A model generated the notes under the pieces. The model was not told the DNA's origin, did not search any database, and was given only the letters and a program-made list of their open reading frames with translations. Shown piece after piece: positions 41,525 to 50,442 of a stretch of DNA of 64,000 nt. Numbering within the stretch: the first letter of the stretch is position 1; every line of letters starts with the position of its first letter. This DNA comes from Thalassobacterium sedimentorum (GTDB lineage Bacteria > Verrucomicrobiota > Verrucomicrobiia > Opitutales > Coraliomargaritaceae). Location of the stretch: NCBI RefSeq assembly GCF_031127905.1, contig NZ_JARXIC010000001.1:186001-250000 (forward strand), given 5' to 3'. Both the position numbers and the translations under genes were made by a program.

Positions 41525-41992
41525 ATGATAGTAGATAAATCTAATAATGCCTCTCAATACACCATGTGCTCAGCATGGAAAAAAGCCTTTGATTTTATTC
41601 ATGAAGTTACACCAGAGACTCCCGACGGCCGATATGAAATCGATGGAGCTCGTATCTACGCCTTAGTAATGAGCTACATGACAAAGCAACCTAGTGAGGG
41701 CAAATTAGAAGCACACAAACAGTATGCCGACATTCAAGTCATACTTTCGGGTGAAGAACGTATTGCTGTAACATCAACAGATTTTCTAAAAAGCAGCGAA
41801 GCCTACAACCCCAAGCAAGACCTTGTTTTCTACGAATGTCCAGATTCGTTCAGTGCACAGATCAACCTACGAACTGGAGACTTCGCGTTCTTCTTACCAC
41901 AGGACGCCCACATGCCAATGATATGCATTGATCAACCGAAATCAGTAAAAAAATTGGTTGTTAAAATCGACTTACAAACTCTAGCGCGATAA
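41525..41992 (+). CDS. YhcH/YjgK/YiaL family protein (sugar anomerase-like cupin)
   Basis: 155 residues with the family marks LEAHKQYADIQVILSGEE and FAFFLPQDAHMPMI (His and Glu metal ligands of a cupin-like barrel). E. coli relatives (NanQ, EbgC, YiaL) work beside sugar catabolism genes; NanQ speeds conversion between sugar anomers. By analogy it may handle the free sugar released by the neighbouring cytosolic enzymes. It follows the sulfatase by six bases. The downstream gap to the convergent sulfatase at 42050 holds only a short hairpin CTCATT/AATGAG at 42006-42022. Confidence 0.85.
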   Translation: MIVDKSNNASQYTMCSAWKKAFDFIHEVTPETPDGRYEIDGARIYALVMSYMTKQPSEGKLEAHKQYADIQVILSGEERIAVTSTDFLKSSEAYNPKQDLVFYECPDSFSAQINLRTGDFAFFLPQDAHMPMICIDQPKSVKKLVVKIDLQTLAR

Positions 41993-42049
41993 ACAATAGA
42001 CCCCACTCATTCAATCAATGAGGAACAGAACAAAAGCGCCCGCTATATC

Positions 42050-43555
42050 TCAAATCAACTGCAGTCTCACAAATTGGTCCTGAGGCGCATCATTAAGGTA
42101 AAGGTGCTGCTTAAGCGCATTCACCATACGCTCTTCAATCTCTGCTTGAGATCGAATCGGGTTCAGTTGTTTTGGATCCTCTTTAACGTCATAGAGGCAA
42201 GTTTGTTGTAAAGGTTCGCGGATACCAGCAGCCGTGGCTCGAATCGTTTCAGCAGCTGGAACCTTGAGAACCTGACAGTTCTTTGTAAAAGAGAATGGCG
42301 GATGTAATTCGATCCCTGCCTGCAACTCCTCTGGGCCGAAAAGCGCGTTAGCATGTGCGGGCGTTAACGTATACTGATTGAGCGGCTGATTAGAATGCTG
42401 CGCAGCCCGCATATAGACATAACGACCGTCCGTCACATTCACCTGTCCACCATAGATGCCAAAGATTGCGGTCTCACGAACAGCTGCGTCCGCGTCGATA
42501 GTCGCGGCGAGGTTGTATCCCAGCATGTCAGGACTCGCCTGCTCCCCGAAATAATCGAGCAAAGTCGGCGCAAGATCAATCGCCGGTTGGACCAGCGCGT
42601 CGCGACGTTCCCCGGATTTACCAGTGCGCGGATCCCAAACAAAAAATGGGGTGTGAGCGATTTCCTGATAGAATGGGATCCAACACTTCCCCCAACTATC
42701 ATGCTCTCCAAGACAAAACCCATGATCTGTCCAAACGATTAGCATGGTATCCTCCCACATCGATTCTGCATCCATTAAATCGAGCACCTCACCGAGCTTC
42801 TGGTCACACATCGAAACCAATGCAGCATTTTCAACAATAACGTGTTCGACAGCTTCCCGCGACTCTTTCACAGGTCGATATGGCGGCCAGTCGAATTCCG
42901 GCCCCGCGTATGAGTCATAGTGTGATTTGTAGAGATCTTTAAAATTATCCGGACTAAAAAATGGCTCATGCGGGTCAAAGGTTTCGATCTGCAATAACCA
43001 ATTATCAGCATTTAAGTTATCACGAATAAATTGCTTTCCCGCTTCAAATGTCTTGGTCTGACAAAAGTCTGCATCAACTGTCATCGCCGCCCGGTTTTTC
43101 AAATCTTGTGCATGCCATGCGTCATGAATCGCGTTCTGACCAACAGCATTTACATCCGCCGGAGGGTTCTTCACCTGAGCCTGCCACGGATCCCCTTCTT
43201 GGCCACGAATAAATTCAAAGGTATTGTACTTAGTATGATAATTCGCCCCACCGGTTTCCCAATAGTGATAATGGTCAGTAATCAAATGACTATGCACTCC
43301 CTTACCTTTGAGAATTTCAAAAACTGAATCATCATAAGGTTCGAGTGGCCCCCATCCACGGTGCAGAAAATTAGGTCGCCCAGTGTGCAAGTCGCGACGT
43401 GCTGGCATACAAGGCATCGAGCAAACATAGCTATTATCAAAAGTAACAGCCTTATTGGCGAGTCGTTGAAAATTTGGCGCTTGAACCCAGTCTCCACCAT
43501 AAGGTGGCAATGCATGGCGGTTCAAAGAATCATACATAATAATTATTGCTTTCAT
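42050..43555 (-). CDS. Sulfatase-superfamily protein with atypical C-M-P-A-R site, no signal peptide
   Basis: 501 residues. It starts MKAIIIMYDSLNRHALPPYG with a single metal Asp9 in place of the usual Asp pair. The active-site signature reads C-M-P-A-R at Cys49, inside VCSMPCMPARRDLHTG; Ala replaces the usual Ser in position 4. LIVWTDHGFCLGEHDSWGKC is the second metal-site block. Cytosolic by lack of a signal peptide. The family usually hydrolyses sulfate esters, but the changed motif leaves some doubt about maturation. It stands alone on the minus strand between the YhcH operon and the GH78-like gene. Confidence 0.82.
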   Translation of the reverse strand: MKAIIIMYDSLNRHALPPYGGDWVQAPNFQRLANKAVTFDNSYVCSMPCMPARRDLHTGRPNFLHRGWGPLEPYDDSVFEILKGKGVHSHLITDHYHYWETGGANYHTKYNTFEFIRGQEGDPWQAQVKNPPADVNAVGQNAIHDAWHAQDLKNRAAMTVDADFCQTKTFEAGKQFIRDNLNADNWLLQIETFDPHEPFFSPDNFKDLYKSHYDSYAGPEFDWPPYRPVKESREAVEHVIVENAALVSMCDQKLGEVLDLMDAESMWEDTMLIVWTDHGFCLGEHDSWGKCWIPFYQEIAHTPFFVWDPRTGKSGERRDALVQPAIDLAPTLLDYFGEQASPDMLGYNLAATIDADAAVRETAIFGIYGGQVNVTDGRYVYMRAAQHSNQPLNQYTLTPAHANALFGPEELQAGIELHPPFSFTKNCQVLKVPAAETIRATAAGIREPLQQTCLYDVKEDPKQLNPIRSQAEIEERMVNALKQHLYLNDAPQDQFVRLQLI

Positions 43556-43867
43556 GATGAACTAACGTCTAAAGGAAGAATACGGCTCAACATTAGAGAT
43601 TAAAAATTACGCCACTTCAGATACATCATTAACATACAAGTATAATACCAAGCGTCAAAGTAAATATACTCTAAACCACTTATAACGGTGTCATCAAAAG
43701 TGCAGGAAACCTTTAAATTTTGCCACTGACCTATCAACTGTGACGCTCCCTTTGACGTATCTCTATCAATTCACACCAATTAATCGCACAAATAAATGTC
43801 AATTTTGGGGAGTTTTTATAGCTAAATTTAGGTAACACCACTCATTAAAAACGTGCTTTAATCAAGC
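43556..43867. promoter_or_regulatory. Divergent promoter region, 312 bases
   Basis: A/T-rich region between the minus-strand sulfatase gene and the plus-strand GH78-like gene. It contains AAGTATAATACC at 43639-43650, a degenerate relative of the GTATAC palindrome, an ATATAC at about 43664, and TTGACG at 43752-43757. No gene, no clear -10 partner and no terminator were found. Confidence 0.35.
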
Positions 43868-46219
43868 ATGACCGCAACACAGCCCCCCGCCGTTCCCTCA
43901 ATTCTTAAGAAAGCTCAATGGATTTGGCCAGAAAGTCCTAGTTGGAACCTACATAATTGCTATGCTCTCTTTAGAAAATCTTTTGATCTGAAGTCATTGC
44001 CAGAGAAGGCGCCACTTCATATTACGGCCGACCAATCCTACCAGCTTTATATAAACGGCCACTATATTTGTCGTGGTCCAGCTCGTGGCTTTCAGAGAAC
44101 TTGGCCCTACGACACAGTCGATATCGCGAAATGGCTTGTCCCCGGGGTGAATTTAATAGCTGTTCGCGCCCACAACCCGGGGTTTGGAAATTTTCAATAT
44201 GTACATCAGGGCTATGCGGGACTACTCGTTGCTGCACAATGGGAGCAAACTGAACTACTCTCAAATAATACATGGAAAGGCCGCCGTCAGACAGGCATAC
44301 GTAAGGACACTGTCCCCACGAGCCTCCAACTTTTCTCACAAGAAGTTATTGATCTACGCATCGAATCCCCAGACTGGATGCTACCGAATTTTAATGATAG
44401 CCAATGGAACGGTCTAATCAGTGAGGTACCATGGAACAGCATGCCATGGTATAGCCTACAAGCTCGTGGAATCCCGATGCTCGATGAAGGTATCCTAAAA
44501 ATCGGGAAAGTGATCGGTCAGGCCAAGGGCAAATCTACTGCGAACTATCAATCGACATGCAATTTGTCGCACAATAAACTAGAAGAGGGCTTATCGCATA
44601 CCCCACATTCAGCGGACGCCACGGAGCTGCCCTTTGCCAAATGCAGCGATGGAGAATGGCGTAGCCAACTAATTGATCTGGGCAAACTGCATGTCGGCTG
44701 CGTGTGCCTGGAAATAGTCGGACCGACTGGCGGCGAAATAGTGGAAACGCACCATTATGAAACTCTGGACCAAGCCACGCTCTGCCCTGACTACAATCCA
44801 GACGCGCACAGCCTCATGGCATTTAGCCAACGGCTCATCTGTCGCAAGGGGAAAAATCATCACAGCTTCTACCATCCCTTTGGCTTCAGATATATGATCG
44901 TGACAGTGCGCGATAACAAGACTCCATTAACAATCAAATCTTCCCTGCGCAAGAGTCTCTATCCTGTTGTTCGCAAAGGGGCATTCGAGTGCTCCGAATC
45001 ACTACTCAAGGACATCTGGGAAACCTGCGCTTGGACCGAAGAAGTGTGCAGTATGGATGCCTACGTCGACACTCCTTGGCGTGAACAGGCCCAGTGGTGG
45101 GGTGACGCTCGCGTGCAAGCATGGAACACCTTCCACCTCAGCGGTGACCACCGACTCTTCAAACGCGGGATTCAGCAAATCGCTGCTCAAGTCACCCCCG
45201 ATGGCGTCACCTACGGTCATGCCCCAACTATAGCTCACGGATGCATCCTCCCAGACTTTACACTGATCTGGATGCTCACCCTTTGGGACTTCTACTGGCA
45301 AACAGGCTCGCTAGAGCCTTTTCAACAACAGCATACGGTCATTCAAAAAGCTCTGGAGTATTTTGAGAGACAAACAAATGCCCAAACAGGATTGCTCAAC
45401 TACGACCATCGCTTTTGGCTCTTTCTAGACTGGACAGACATTCACAAACACGGCTGCTCCAGCGTCTACAGCCTTTGGTATTTGCATACACTCGATCGAC
45501 TGAATGAGATGTATTCACTATGCGGCGACACAGTATTCGCCGAAAACTGTCAGAGAAAAGCAATCAACTTACGCAAGAATTTGCATAAGTTGATCAACGC
45601 AGAAGGACTCATACAGGACGGCTATACCGAACAAGGGCACGTAGTTACAGAAACCTCAGTGCATGCACAAACCCTCGCATTACTCACTAGGCTCACCCCA
45701 GAGAACGAAGACAAGATACTCAACCTACGTATACTCCCCTACATTCGCAGTGAACTAAAAACCGACATCCAACCATCCGCTTACTGGATCACCTACATCT
45801 ACACTGCACTTTCAGAGCGGGGTTACGGAAATGAAGTGATCGCCGACATTCGCAAGCGCTGGGCTCCCATGGTCACACACGGGACCACCTGGGAAAACTT
45901 CGCTCCGAAAATTGCAGACGAAAGCTTTTCACATGCGTGGTCGGCACATCCGCTCTATCACTTAATGCAGATTCTGGGAGGAATTCGTCAAAGCTCACCG
46001 GGATGGGAAAACATCAAAATCACCCCCACCTTCACTGGTGACGCAGCAGCAGTCGTCATCCCCAGCCCACTAGGAAACATACACTCTGCTTGGTCCCGTA
46101 ATGGCGATTATATCAAAGGTAGCATTCAATTACCTGAAGGAATGGAAGCAACGCTGCAACTTCCCTCGCAACAGGCGAGCACCATTCGTGGTGACTTCAG
46201 TTACTCACTACATACTTAG
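43868..46219 (+). CDS. GH78-like glycoside hydrolase (alpha-L-rhamnosidase type)
   Basis: 783 residues, no signal peptide. N-terminal beta-domains (KAQWIWPESPSWN, YQLYINGHYICRGPARGFQ), then an (alpha/alpha)6 barrel with DAYVDTPWREQAQWWGDA (Asp401 region, corresponding to the 'D-x-P-x-R-x-x-x-x-W-x-G-D' block of GH78 with the general acid) and FWLFLDWTDI, and a C-terminal beta-domain (GWENIKITPTF). GH78 members release alpha-L-rhamnose; the divergent residues mean another deoxy- or sulfated sugar cannot be excluded. Its 3' end overlaps the convergent AraC gene by 12 bases. Confidence 0.75.
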   Translation: MTATQPPAVPSILKKAQWIWPESPSWNLHNCYALFRKSFDLKSLPEKAPLHITADQSYQLYINGHYICRGPARGFQRTWPYDTVDIAKWLVPGVNLIAVRAHNPGFGNFQYVHQGYAGLLVAAQWEQTELLSNNTWKGRRQTGIRKDTVPTSLQLFSQEVIDLRIESPDWMLPNFNDSQWNGLISEVPWNSMPWYSLQARGIPMLDEGILKIGKVIGQAKGKSTANYQSTCNLSHNKLEEGLSHTPHSADATELPFAKCSDGEWRSQLIDLGKLHVGCVCLEIVGPTGGEIVETHHYETLDQATLCPDYNPDAHSLMAFSQRLICRKGKNHHSFYHPFGFRYMIVTVRDNKTPLTIKSSLRKSLYPVVRKGAFECSESLLKDIWETCAWTEEVCSMDAYVDTPWREQAQWWGDARVQAWNTFHLSGDHRLFKRGIQQIAAQVTPDGVTYGHAPTIAHGCILPDFTLIWMLTLWDFYWQTGSLEPFQQQHTVIQKALEYFERQTNAQTGLLNYDHRFWLFLDWTDIHKHGCSSVYSLWYLHTLDRLNEMYSLCGDTVFAENCQRKAINLRKNLHKLINAEGLIQDGYTEQGHVVTETSVHAQTLALLTRLTPENEDKILNLRILPYIRSELKTDIQPSAYWITYIYTALSERGYGNEVIADIRKRWAPMVTHGTTWENFAPKIADESFSHAWSAHPLYHLMQILGGIRQSSPGWENIKITPTFTGDAAAVVIPSPLGNIHSAWSRNGDYIKGSIQLPEGMEATLQLPSQQASTIRGDFSYSLHT

Positions 46220-47140
46220 GTCATGATTAGAAGAAGAAAAGCTAAACTCAAACGCTCCTTTTAATAGACTCTGCCTCAACTGACTGGGCGCAAGTCCTGA
46301 TCGACGCTTCACAAAACGCGAGAAGACTGGCAGCGAACTAAAACCTGAGCGCTCTGCGACCTGCGAAAGACTGAGACGTGAATCACGCATTAACAGCATT
46401 GCCGTATGTAGTTGGTAATTCGCTCGATACTCACTGGGAGCAACCCCCAGCACCTTCTCAAAACGACTCCTCAGGTAGCGCAGCGATACATTTGCTCGAC
46501 GCGCCACCTCTTCCAGTGACCAGTCTTCATAGACGGATTTTAATATCAATTCCTCCACTTGCGACACCCACTCATCGACAGGTTCTCCCGAGCTGAGTGA
46601 ACTCGCCCGCGACACTTGACCGCCGCAGCGAAGGCGCAGTAATAAACGCTCCAAAGTCGGCAATATTTCGGCCCCTCGCACATGCTCCGAACTTTTATTT
46701 TGCCAAATATCCACCAATGCGAGCAGTAAATCGCGCGACACCTCATCAAGTCGTAGCAAGCGATCACGAAGGCCAGAGAGAAAGCCACCTCCCTTCAGAA
46801 CCTCAAAGGTGATGAAGAGCCAACGCAATTGCTCCACATCGGTCTCACGGTAATCATGATACTGATAGGGAGCAACCAACAAAGCATCTCCTTCCTTTAG
46901 AGCGATCGCCGTCCCATCCAGCAAAACTCGACCAGCGCCTTCGATAACATAAGTTAGCACATAGCGATGATGCATGCGATTGCCCAATAAGTTCTGACTC
47001 AAAGCGCTACGCGTCAACCGCTGAAACATCAATACATTATCTACCAATACACGATCCGAAGCACATAAACCGCTATATAGGTTCTCTGGCTCATTTATTC
47101 GGAGCGGTATTTGAGCATGAAAATCCGACAGTTGGCGCAT
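46208..47140 (-). CDS. AraC-family transcriptional regulator
   Basis: 310 residues. N-terminal cupin sensor (YVLTYVIEGAGRVLLDG and GDALLVAPYQYHDYRETD) and two C-terminal helix-turn-helix units: LEEVARRANVSLRYLRSRFE and LSQVAERSGFSSLPVFSRFV, ending RRSGLAPSQLRQ. It is convergent with the GH78-like gene and divergent from the oxidoreductase genes at 47274, which it could control. The inducer is unknown. Confidence 0.88.
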   Translation of the reverse strand: MRQLSDFHAQIPLRINEPENLYSGLCASDRVLVDNVLMFQRLTRSALSQNLLGNRMHHRYVLTYVIEGAGRVLLDGTAIALKEGDALLVAPYQYHDYRETDVEQLRWLFITFEVLKGGGFLSGLRDRLLRLDEVSRDLLLALVDIWQNKSSEHVRGAEILPTLERLLLRLRCGGQVSRASSLSSGEPVDEWVSQVEELILKSVYEDWSLEEVARRANVSLRYLRSRFEKVLGVAPSEYRANYQLHTAMLLMRDSRLSLSQVAERSGFSSLPVFSRFVKRRSGLAPSQLRQSLLKGAFEFSFSSSNHDLSM

Positions 47141-47273
47141 TCCGATAAAGTCAAAAGTAGATCCGTTTTAGGCAAGAATATTCCGCAGCGAAAACCTTAT
47201 TATAGCGGGATACTTTAAGAGCTTAAGAATCAACTCAACTGACTCAGTTCCCTTCCTATAAACACCTTCTAGA

Positions 47274-48302
47274 ATGATAAAAGTAGGCATCATCGGTTTC
47301 GGCTTCATGGGCAATATGCACGCTCAGGCATACCATGCTTTGGCAGACGTCCACATCACGGCGATTGCAGATATCGCCACACAACACGCTCAGGAAAAAG
47401 TTGCGCAACTCGGATTTGAGATTCCGGTGTTCACAGACTTGACGACGCTGCTTGCAGAATCCGATGTTGACATCATCGACATCTGTGGCCCCACAGACCA
47501 GCACCTCGAACTCGCCACTCAAGCAATCCAAGCCGGCAAACATCTATTTATTGAAAAACCATTGGCACTTACACTCGAAGACTGTCAAGCGATTCAATCA
47601 GCAACCGATGCCGCTGGCGTCTTTGCTCAAGTCGGCCACTGCATTCGCTTCTGGCCAGAGTATATGAAACTCAAGCAAATCGTCGATTCAGGCACACACG
47701 GTCCGCTTAAGTCTCTATCGTTAACACGACGCTCACCACGCCCTGGCGGAGGTAATCCGCTGCATTGGGTCAATCAAGTCGAACGCTGCGGTGGCGCCGT
47801 AGTCGATTTGCATGTCCATGACACCGACTTCATTAATCACCTACTTGGCATGCCACAGTCCGTCTACAGTCGTACAACTGAAGGCAGTTCCGGACCAGAC
47901 CACATATTCTCCCACTACCACTACGAACACACCACGGTTCAAGCCGAAGGCGGATGGGACTATCCAGGCAATTATGGATTTAGCATGAGCTTTGAAGCCA
48001 TCTTTGAAGACGCCTGCATTCAGTATAATTCCGCATCCAACACTCCCCTGCTACTCACGACTCGCGGATGTGCACCAGTCGCAATCGAATTAGACGTCAC
48101 CGACACCCCCACGGAAGCCACTCACAGTGAAGGTAACATCTCTTCATTGGGAGGCTACTTTAACGAAATTAACTATTTTATAAACTGCGTAAAAAACAAG
48201 CAAGCTCCGGAAATTGCCACACTAAAGCAAGCCTCTAACAGCATCCGCATTCTACTCGCAGAACTCAAGTCAGCTAAAAACCGTCAAAACGTTTCAATCT
48301 AA
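47274..48302 (+). CDS. Gfo/Idh/MocA family oxidoreductase, copy 1
   Basis: 342 residues. N-terminal NAD(P)-binding Rossmann fold VGIIGFGFMGNMHAQAY, the EKPL motif in HLFIEKPLALTLED with the Lys of the active site, and GGAVVDLHVHDTDFINHLLG with the catalytic Asp-x-x-x-His type block. The family oxidises or reduces sugar hydroxyls, often at C3. The closely similar copy 2 begins 18 bases downstream and a TIM-barrel isomerase follows, a set used in 3-keto-sugar breakdown. Cytosolic. Confidence 0.9.
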   Translation: MIKVGIIGFGFMGNMHAQAYHALADVHITAIADIATQHAQEKVAQLGFEIPVFTDLTTLLAESDVDIIDICGPTDQHLELATQAIQAGKHLFIEKPLALTLEDCQAIQSATDAAGVFAQVGHCIRFWPEYMKLKQIVDSGTHGPLKSLSLTRRSPRPGGGNPLHWVNQVERCGGAVVDLHVHDTDFINHLLGMPQSVYSRTTEGSSGPDHIFSHYHYEHTTVQAEGGWDYPGNYGFSMSFEAIFEDACIQYNSASNTPLLLTTRGCAPVAIELDVTDTPTEATHSEGNISSLGGYFNEINYFINCVKNKQAPEIATLKQASNSIRILLAELKSAKNRQNVSI

Positions 48303-48320
48303 AAAACAACACAAGTAACA

Positions 48321-49340
48321 ATGAAAGTAGCAATTATTGGTCTCGGTTTCATGGGCGGCATGCACGCTCAAATCTACAAAGCACTCCCCGGAGTTGAACT
48401 GGTTGCCGTCGCATCCTTAGACGTCGCAGGCGCTAAAGACAAAGTCGCGAAACTTGGCCTCGATGCCGAAGTTTTTGACGACTTTGATACACTGCTCGCC
48501 AACACAGATGTCGACGTAATCGACATCTGTCTACCAACAGACCTACATGCGGAAACGGCCATTAAGGCTGCCAATGCAGGCAAACATCTCTTCATCGAGA
48601 AACCGCTGTCCCTCACACTGGAAAATTGTGAAGCTATTCAAGCTGCCATCAGTCAAGGGGGTGTCTTCTCGCAGGTCGGACATTGCATACGTTTCTGGCC
48701 AGAATATGTGGCACTCAAGAAATTCATCGATTCCGGGAAAGCAGGTGCTTTAAAAAGTATCTCGCTCCATCGACGGGCAGCCCGTCCGACATACAGTCAA
48801 TACGATTGGTTAAACGATGAGACTCGAAGTGGCGGTGCCGCAGTTGACCTACACATACATGATGCGGACTTCATCATCCATCTATTCGGTTTACCTAATG
48901 CGGTCAAATCTCAAGCGACACGTGGCCGCTCCGGCAACGACCATATTTTCACTCACTATCAGTACGCCGATGTCACTGTACATGGCGAAGGTGGTTGGGA
49001 CTATCCAGAGCATTACGGCTTCTCCATGGCCTTCGAAGCAATTTTCGAAAACGGCAGCTTGAGCTACGACTCCGCCTCTGGGAAAGCACCCACAGTTGTG
49101 CTCAATGATACCCCAGCCATGGAACTCGAAGTCATACAACCAGGCCCGAAGCAATCCACCATCGGTGAAGGCAATCTATCCTCTCTCGGAGGCTACTACA
49201 ATGAACTAGAATACTTCATAAACTGCCTAACAGAGAACATGGCACCGCAAATCGCCACAGTCGCTCAAGCGACTGAAAGCCTTCGCGTAATACTGGCAGA
49301 ACTCAAATCCGCAGAAACTGGCAAAGTCGTTCAACTTTAA
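48321..49340 (+). CDS. Gfo/Idh/MocA family oxidoreductase, copy 2
   Basis: 339 residues, clearly a tandem duplicate of copy 1: IIGLGFMGGMHAQIYKAL, HLFIEKPLSLTLENC, VGHCIRFWPEY, GGAAVDLHIHDADFIIHLFG, EGGWDYPEHYGFSMAFEAIFE. The substrate loop after the active-site Lys (SLHRRAARPTYSQYDW) differs most from copy 1, so the two may handle different sugars or successive steps. No clear Shine-Dalgarno precedes it; the leader is A-rich. Confidence 0.9.
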   Translation: MKVAIIGLGFMGGMHAQIYKALPGVELVAVASLDVAGAKDKVAKLGLDAEVFDDFDTLLANTDVDVIDICLPTDLHAETAIKAANAGKHLFIEKPLSLTLENCEAIQAAISQGGVFSQVGHCIRFWPEYVALKKFIDSGKAGALKSISLHRRAARPTYSQYDWLNDETRSGGAAVDLHIHDADFIIHLFGLPNAVKSQATRGRSGNDHIFTHYQYADVTVHGEGGWDYPEHYGFSMAFEAIFENGSLSYDSASGKAPTVVLNDTPAMELEVIQPGPKQSTIGEGNLSSLGGYYNELEYFINCLTENMAPQIATVAQATESLRVILAELKSAETGKVVQL

Positions 49341-49378
49341 ACACATCCACTGCATCAATTAACATTCAAAATACTATT

Positions 49379-50227
49379 ATGAAAAAATCAATTAGTACAT
49401 GGTCCTTCTACGGGGACTGGAATCTAGAAGAGAAAATGATCCTCGCGCGTGATGCAGGCTTCATTGGCTTTGAACCTGAATTCAGCGAAGATGGGGATCT
49501 AGCCCTCAACGGCGACGACGCTACATGGAAAAAAGTCCGCGCAACAGCCGACAAAGTCGGCATTGAGCTCAGTGGACTGGCTACCGGTCTCTACTGGGGC
49601 GCCAATGGTGCCAGTGAAAATGCAGAAACACGCGCCAAAGCAGCCGAGATTCTGGACAAACAAATTCGCTGTGCCGCAGCCATCGGAGTCGATAGTATCC
49701 TAGTCGTACCAGCCGCAGTCGGTGTTGATTTCATCCCAGATTGCGAAATAGTCGCTTACGATCAGGCATACGAGCGTGCTCATGCACTGATCTCCAACGC
49801 ACTGCCACTCGCACGTGAATTAGGAGTTACTATTTGTATCGAAAACGTATGGAACAAGTTCCTGCTCAGCCCACTGGAGATGAAAGCCTTCATCGAGAGC
49901 TTCAACGACTCACATGTTGCACTTTACTTTGATGTCGGCAATGCCCTCGCCACCGGCTACCCGGAACAATGGATAAAAATTCTGGGCAAGCACATCAAAC
50001 GTGTTCACTTCAAAGACTATCGGCGCAATGTCGGTTCTGCAGATGGCTTTGTCGATCTCCTGTCTGGCGACGTTAATTGGCCGCAAGTCAACCATGCGCT
50101 CACATCCATTGATTACAATGAATGGGTCGCTGCTGAAATGATTCCACCAGTGCCCTTCTATAAACATGCACCCGAAATACTAATCACTAACACCAGCAAC
50201 GCCATGGATGCGATTTTCAAACTTTAA
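49379..50227 (+). CDS. Sugar phosphate isomerase/epimerase family TIM-barrel protein
   Basis: 282 residues of the AP-endonuclease-2/xylose-isomerase-like fold: KSISTWSFYGDWNLEEK, GFIGFEPEF, ICIENVWNKFLLSP, VALYFDVGNALATGYPEQW and RVHFKDY supply the Glu, Asp and His metal ligands in the usual order. Relatives are hydroxypyruvate isomerase-like, ketose 3-epimerase or 3-keto-sugar hydratase-associated enzymes. It closes the three-gene operon, as shown by the terminator at 50286. Confidence 0.85.
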   Translation: MKKSISTWSFYGDWNLEEKMILARDAGFIGFEPEFSEDGDLALNGDDATWKKVRATADKVGIELSGLATGLYWGANGASENAETRAKAAEILDKQIRCAAAIGVDSILVVPAAVGVDFIPDCEIVAYDQAYERAHALISNALPLARELGVTICIENVWNKFLLSPLEMKAFIESFNDSHVALYFDVGNALATGYPEQWIKILGKHIKRVHFKDYRRNVGSADGFVDLLSGDVNWPQVNHALTSIDYNEWVAAEMIPPVPFYKHAPEILITNTSNAMDAIFKL

Positions 50228-50285
50228 GTTGATTTGACTCTCCACAAAATTAACTGAAGTCCAATAAATAGGTCTGGCACACAAC

Positions 50286-50324
50286 AAAGGCTCTATCTGT
50301 CTCACTTGACCGGTAGAGCCTTTT
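50286..50324 (+). terminator. Rho-independent terminator of the oxidoreductase operon
   Basis: AAAGGCTCTATC (50286-50297) pairs with GGTAGAGCCTTT (50312-50323) through 12 positions with one wobble, 14-base loop, and TTTT at its end. It lies 58 bases after the isomerase stop. Confidence 0.82.
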
Positions 50325-50442
50325 GAATGTACCCTCTACTTAAGAAATCCATCCGCCATAACCTGGAAACTTAAATCTATTTTCAGACTATAAACTGACC
50401 ACAGTTCACTGGCGAAGCACCATACGGAAGCACACTACGAAC

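Noticed and set aside
42006-42022. CTCATT/AATGAG hairpin between convergent genes as a terminator
   Set aside because: Stem is only six base pairs and no T run follows on either strand.
2337-45734. GTATAC hexamers inside coding regions (2337, 18392, 18570, 23295, 42369, 45729)
   Set aside because: They lie within clear genes, have no promoter context, and their number fits chance for a 6-mer over ~58 kb of coding DNA.
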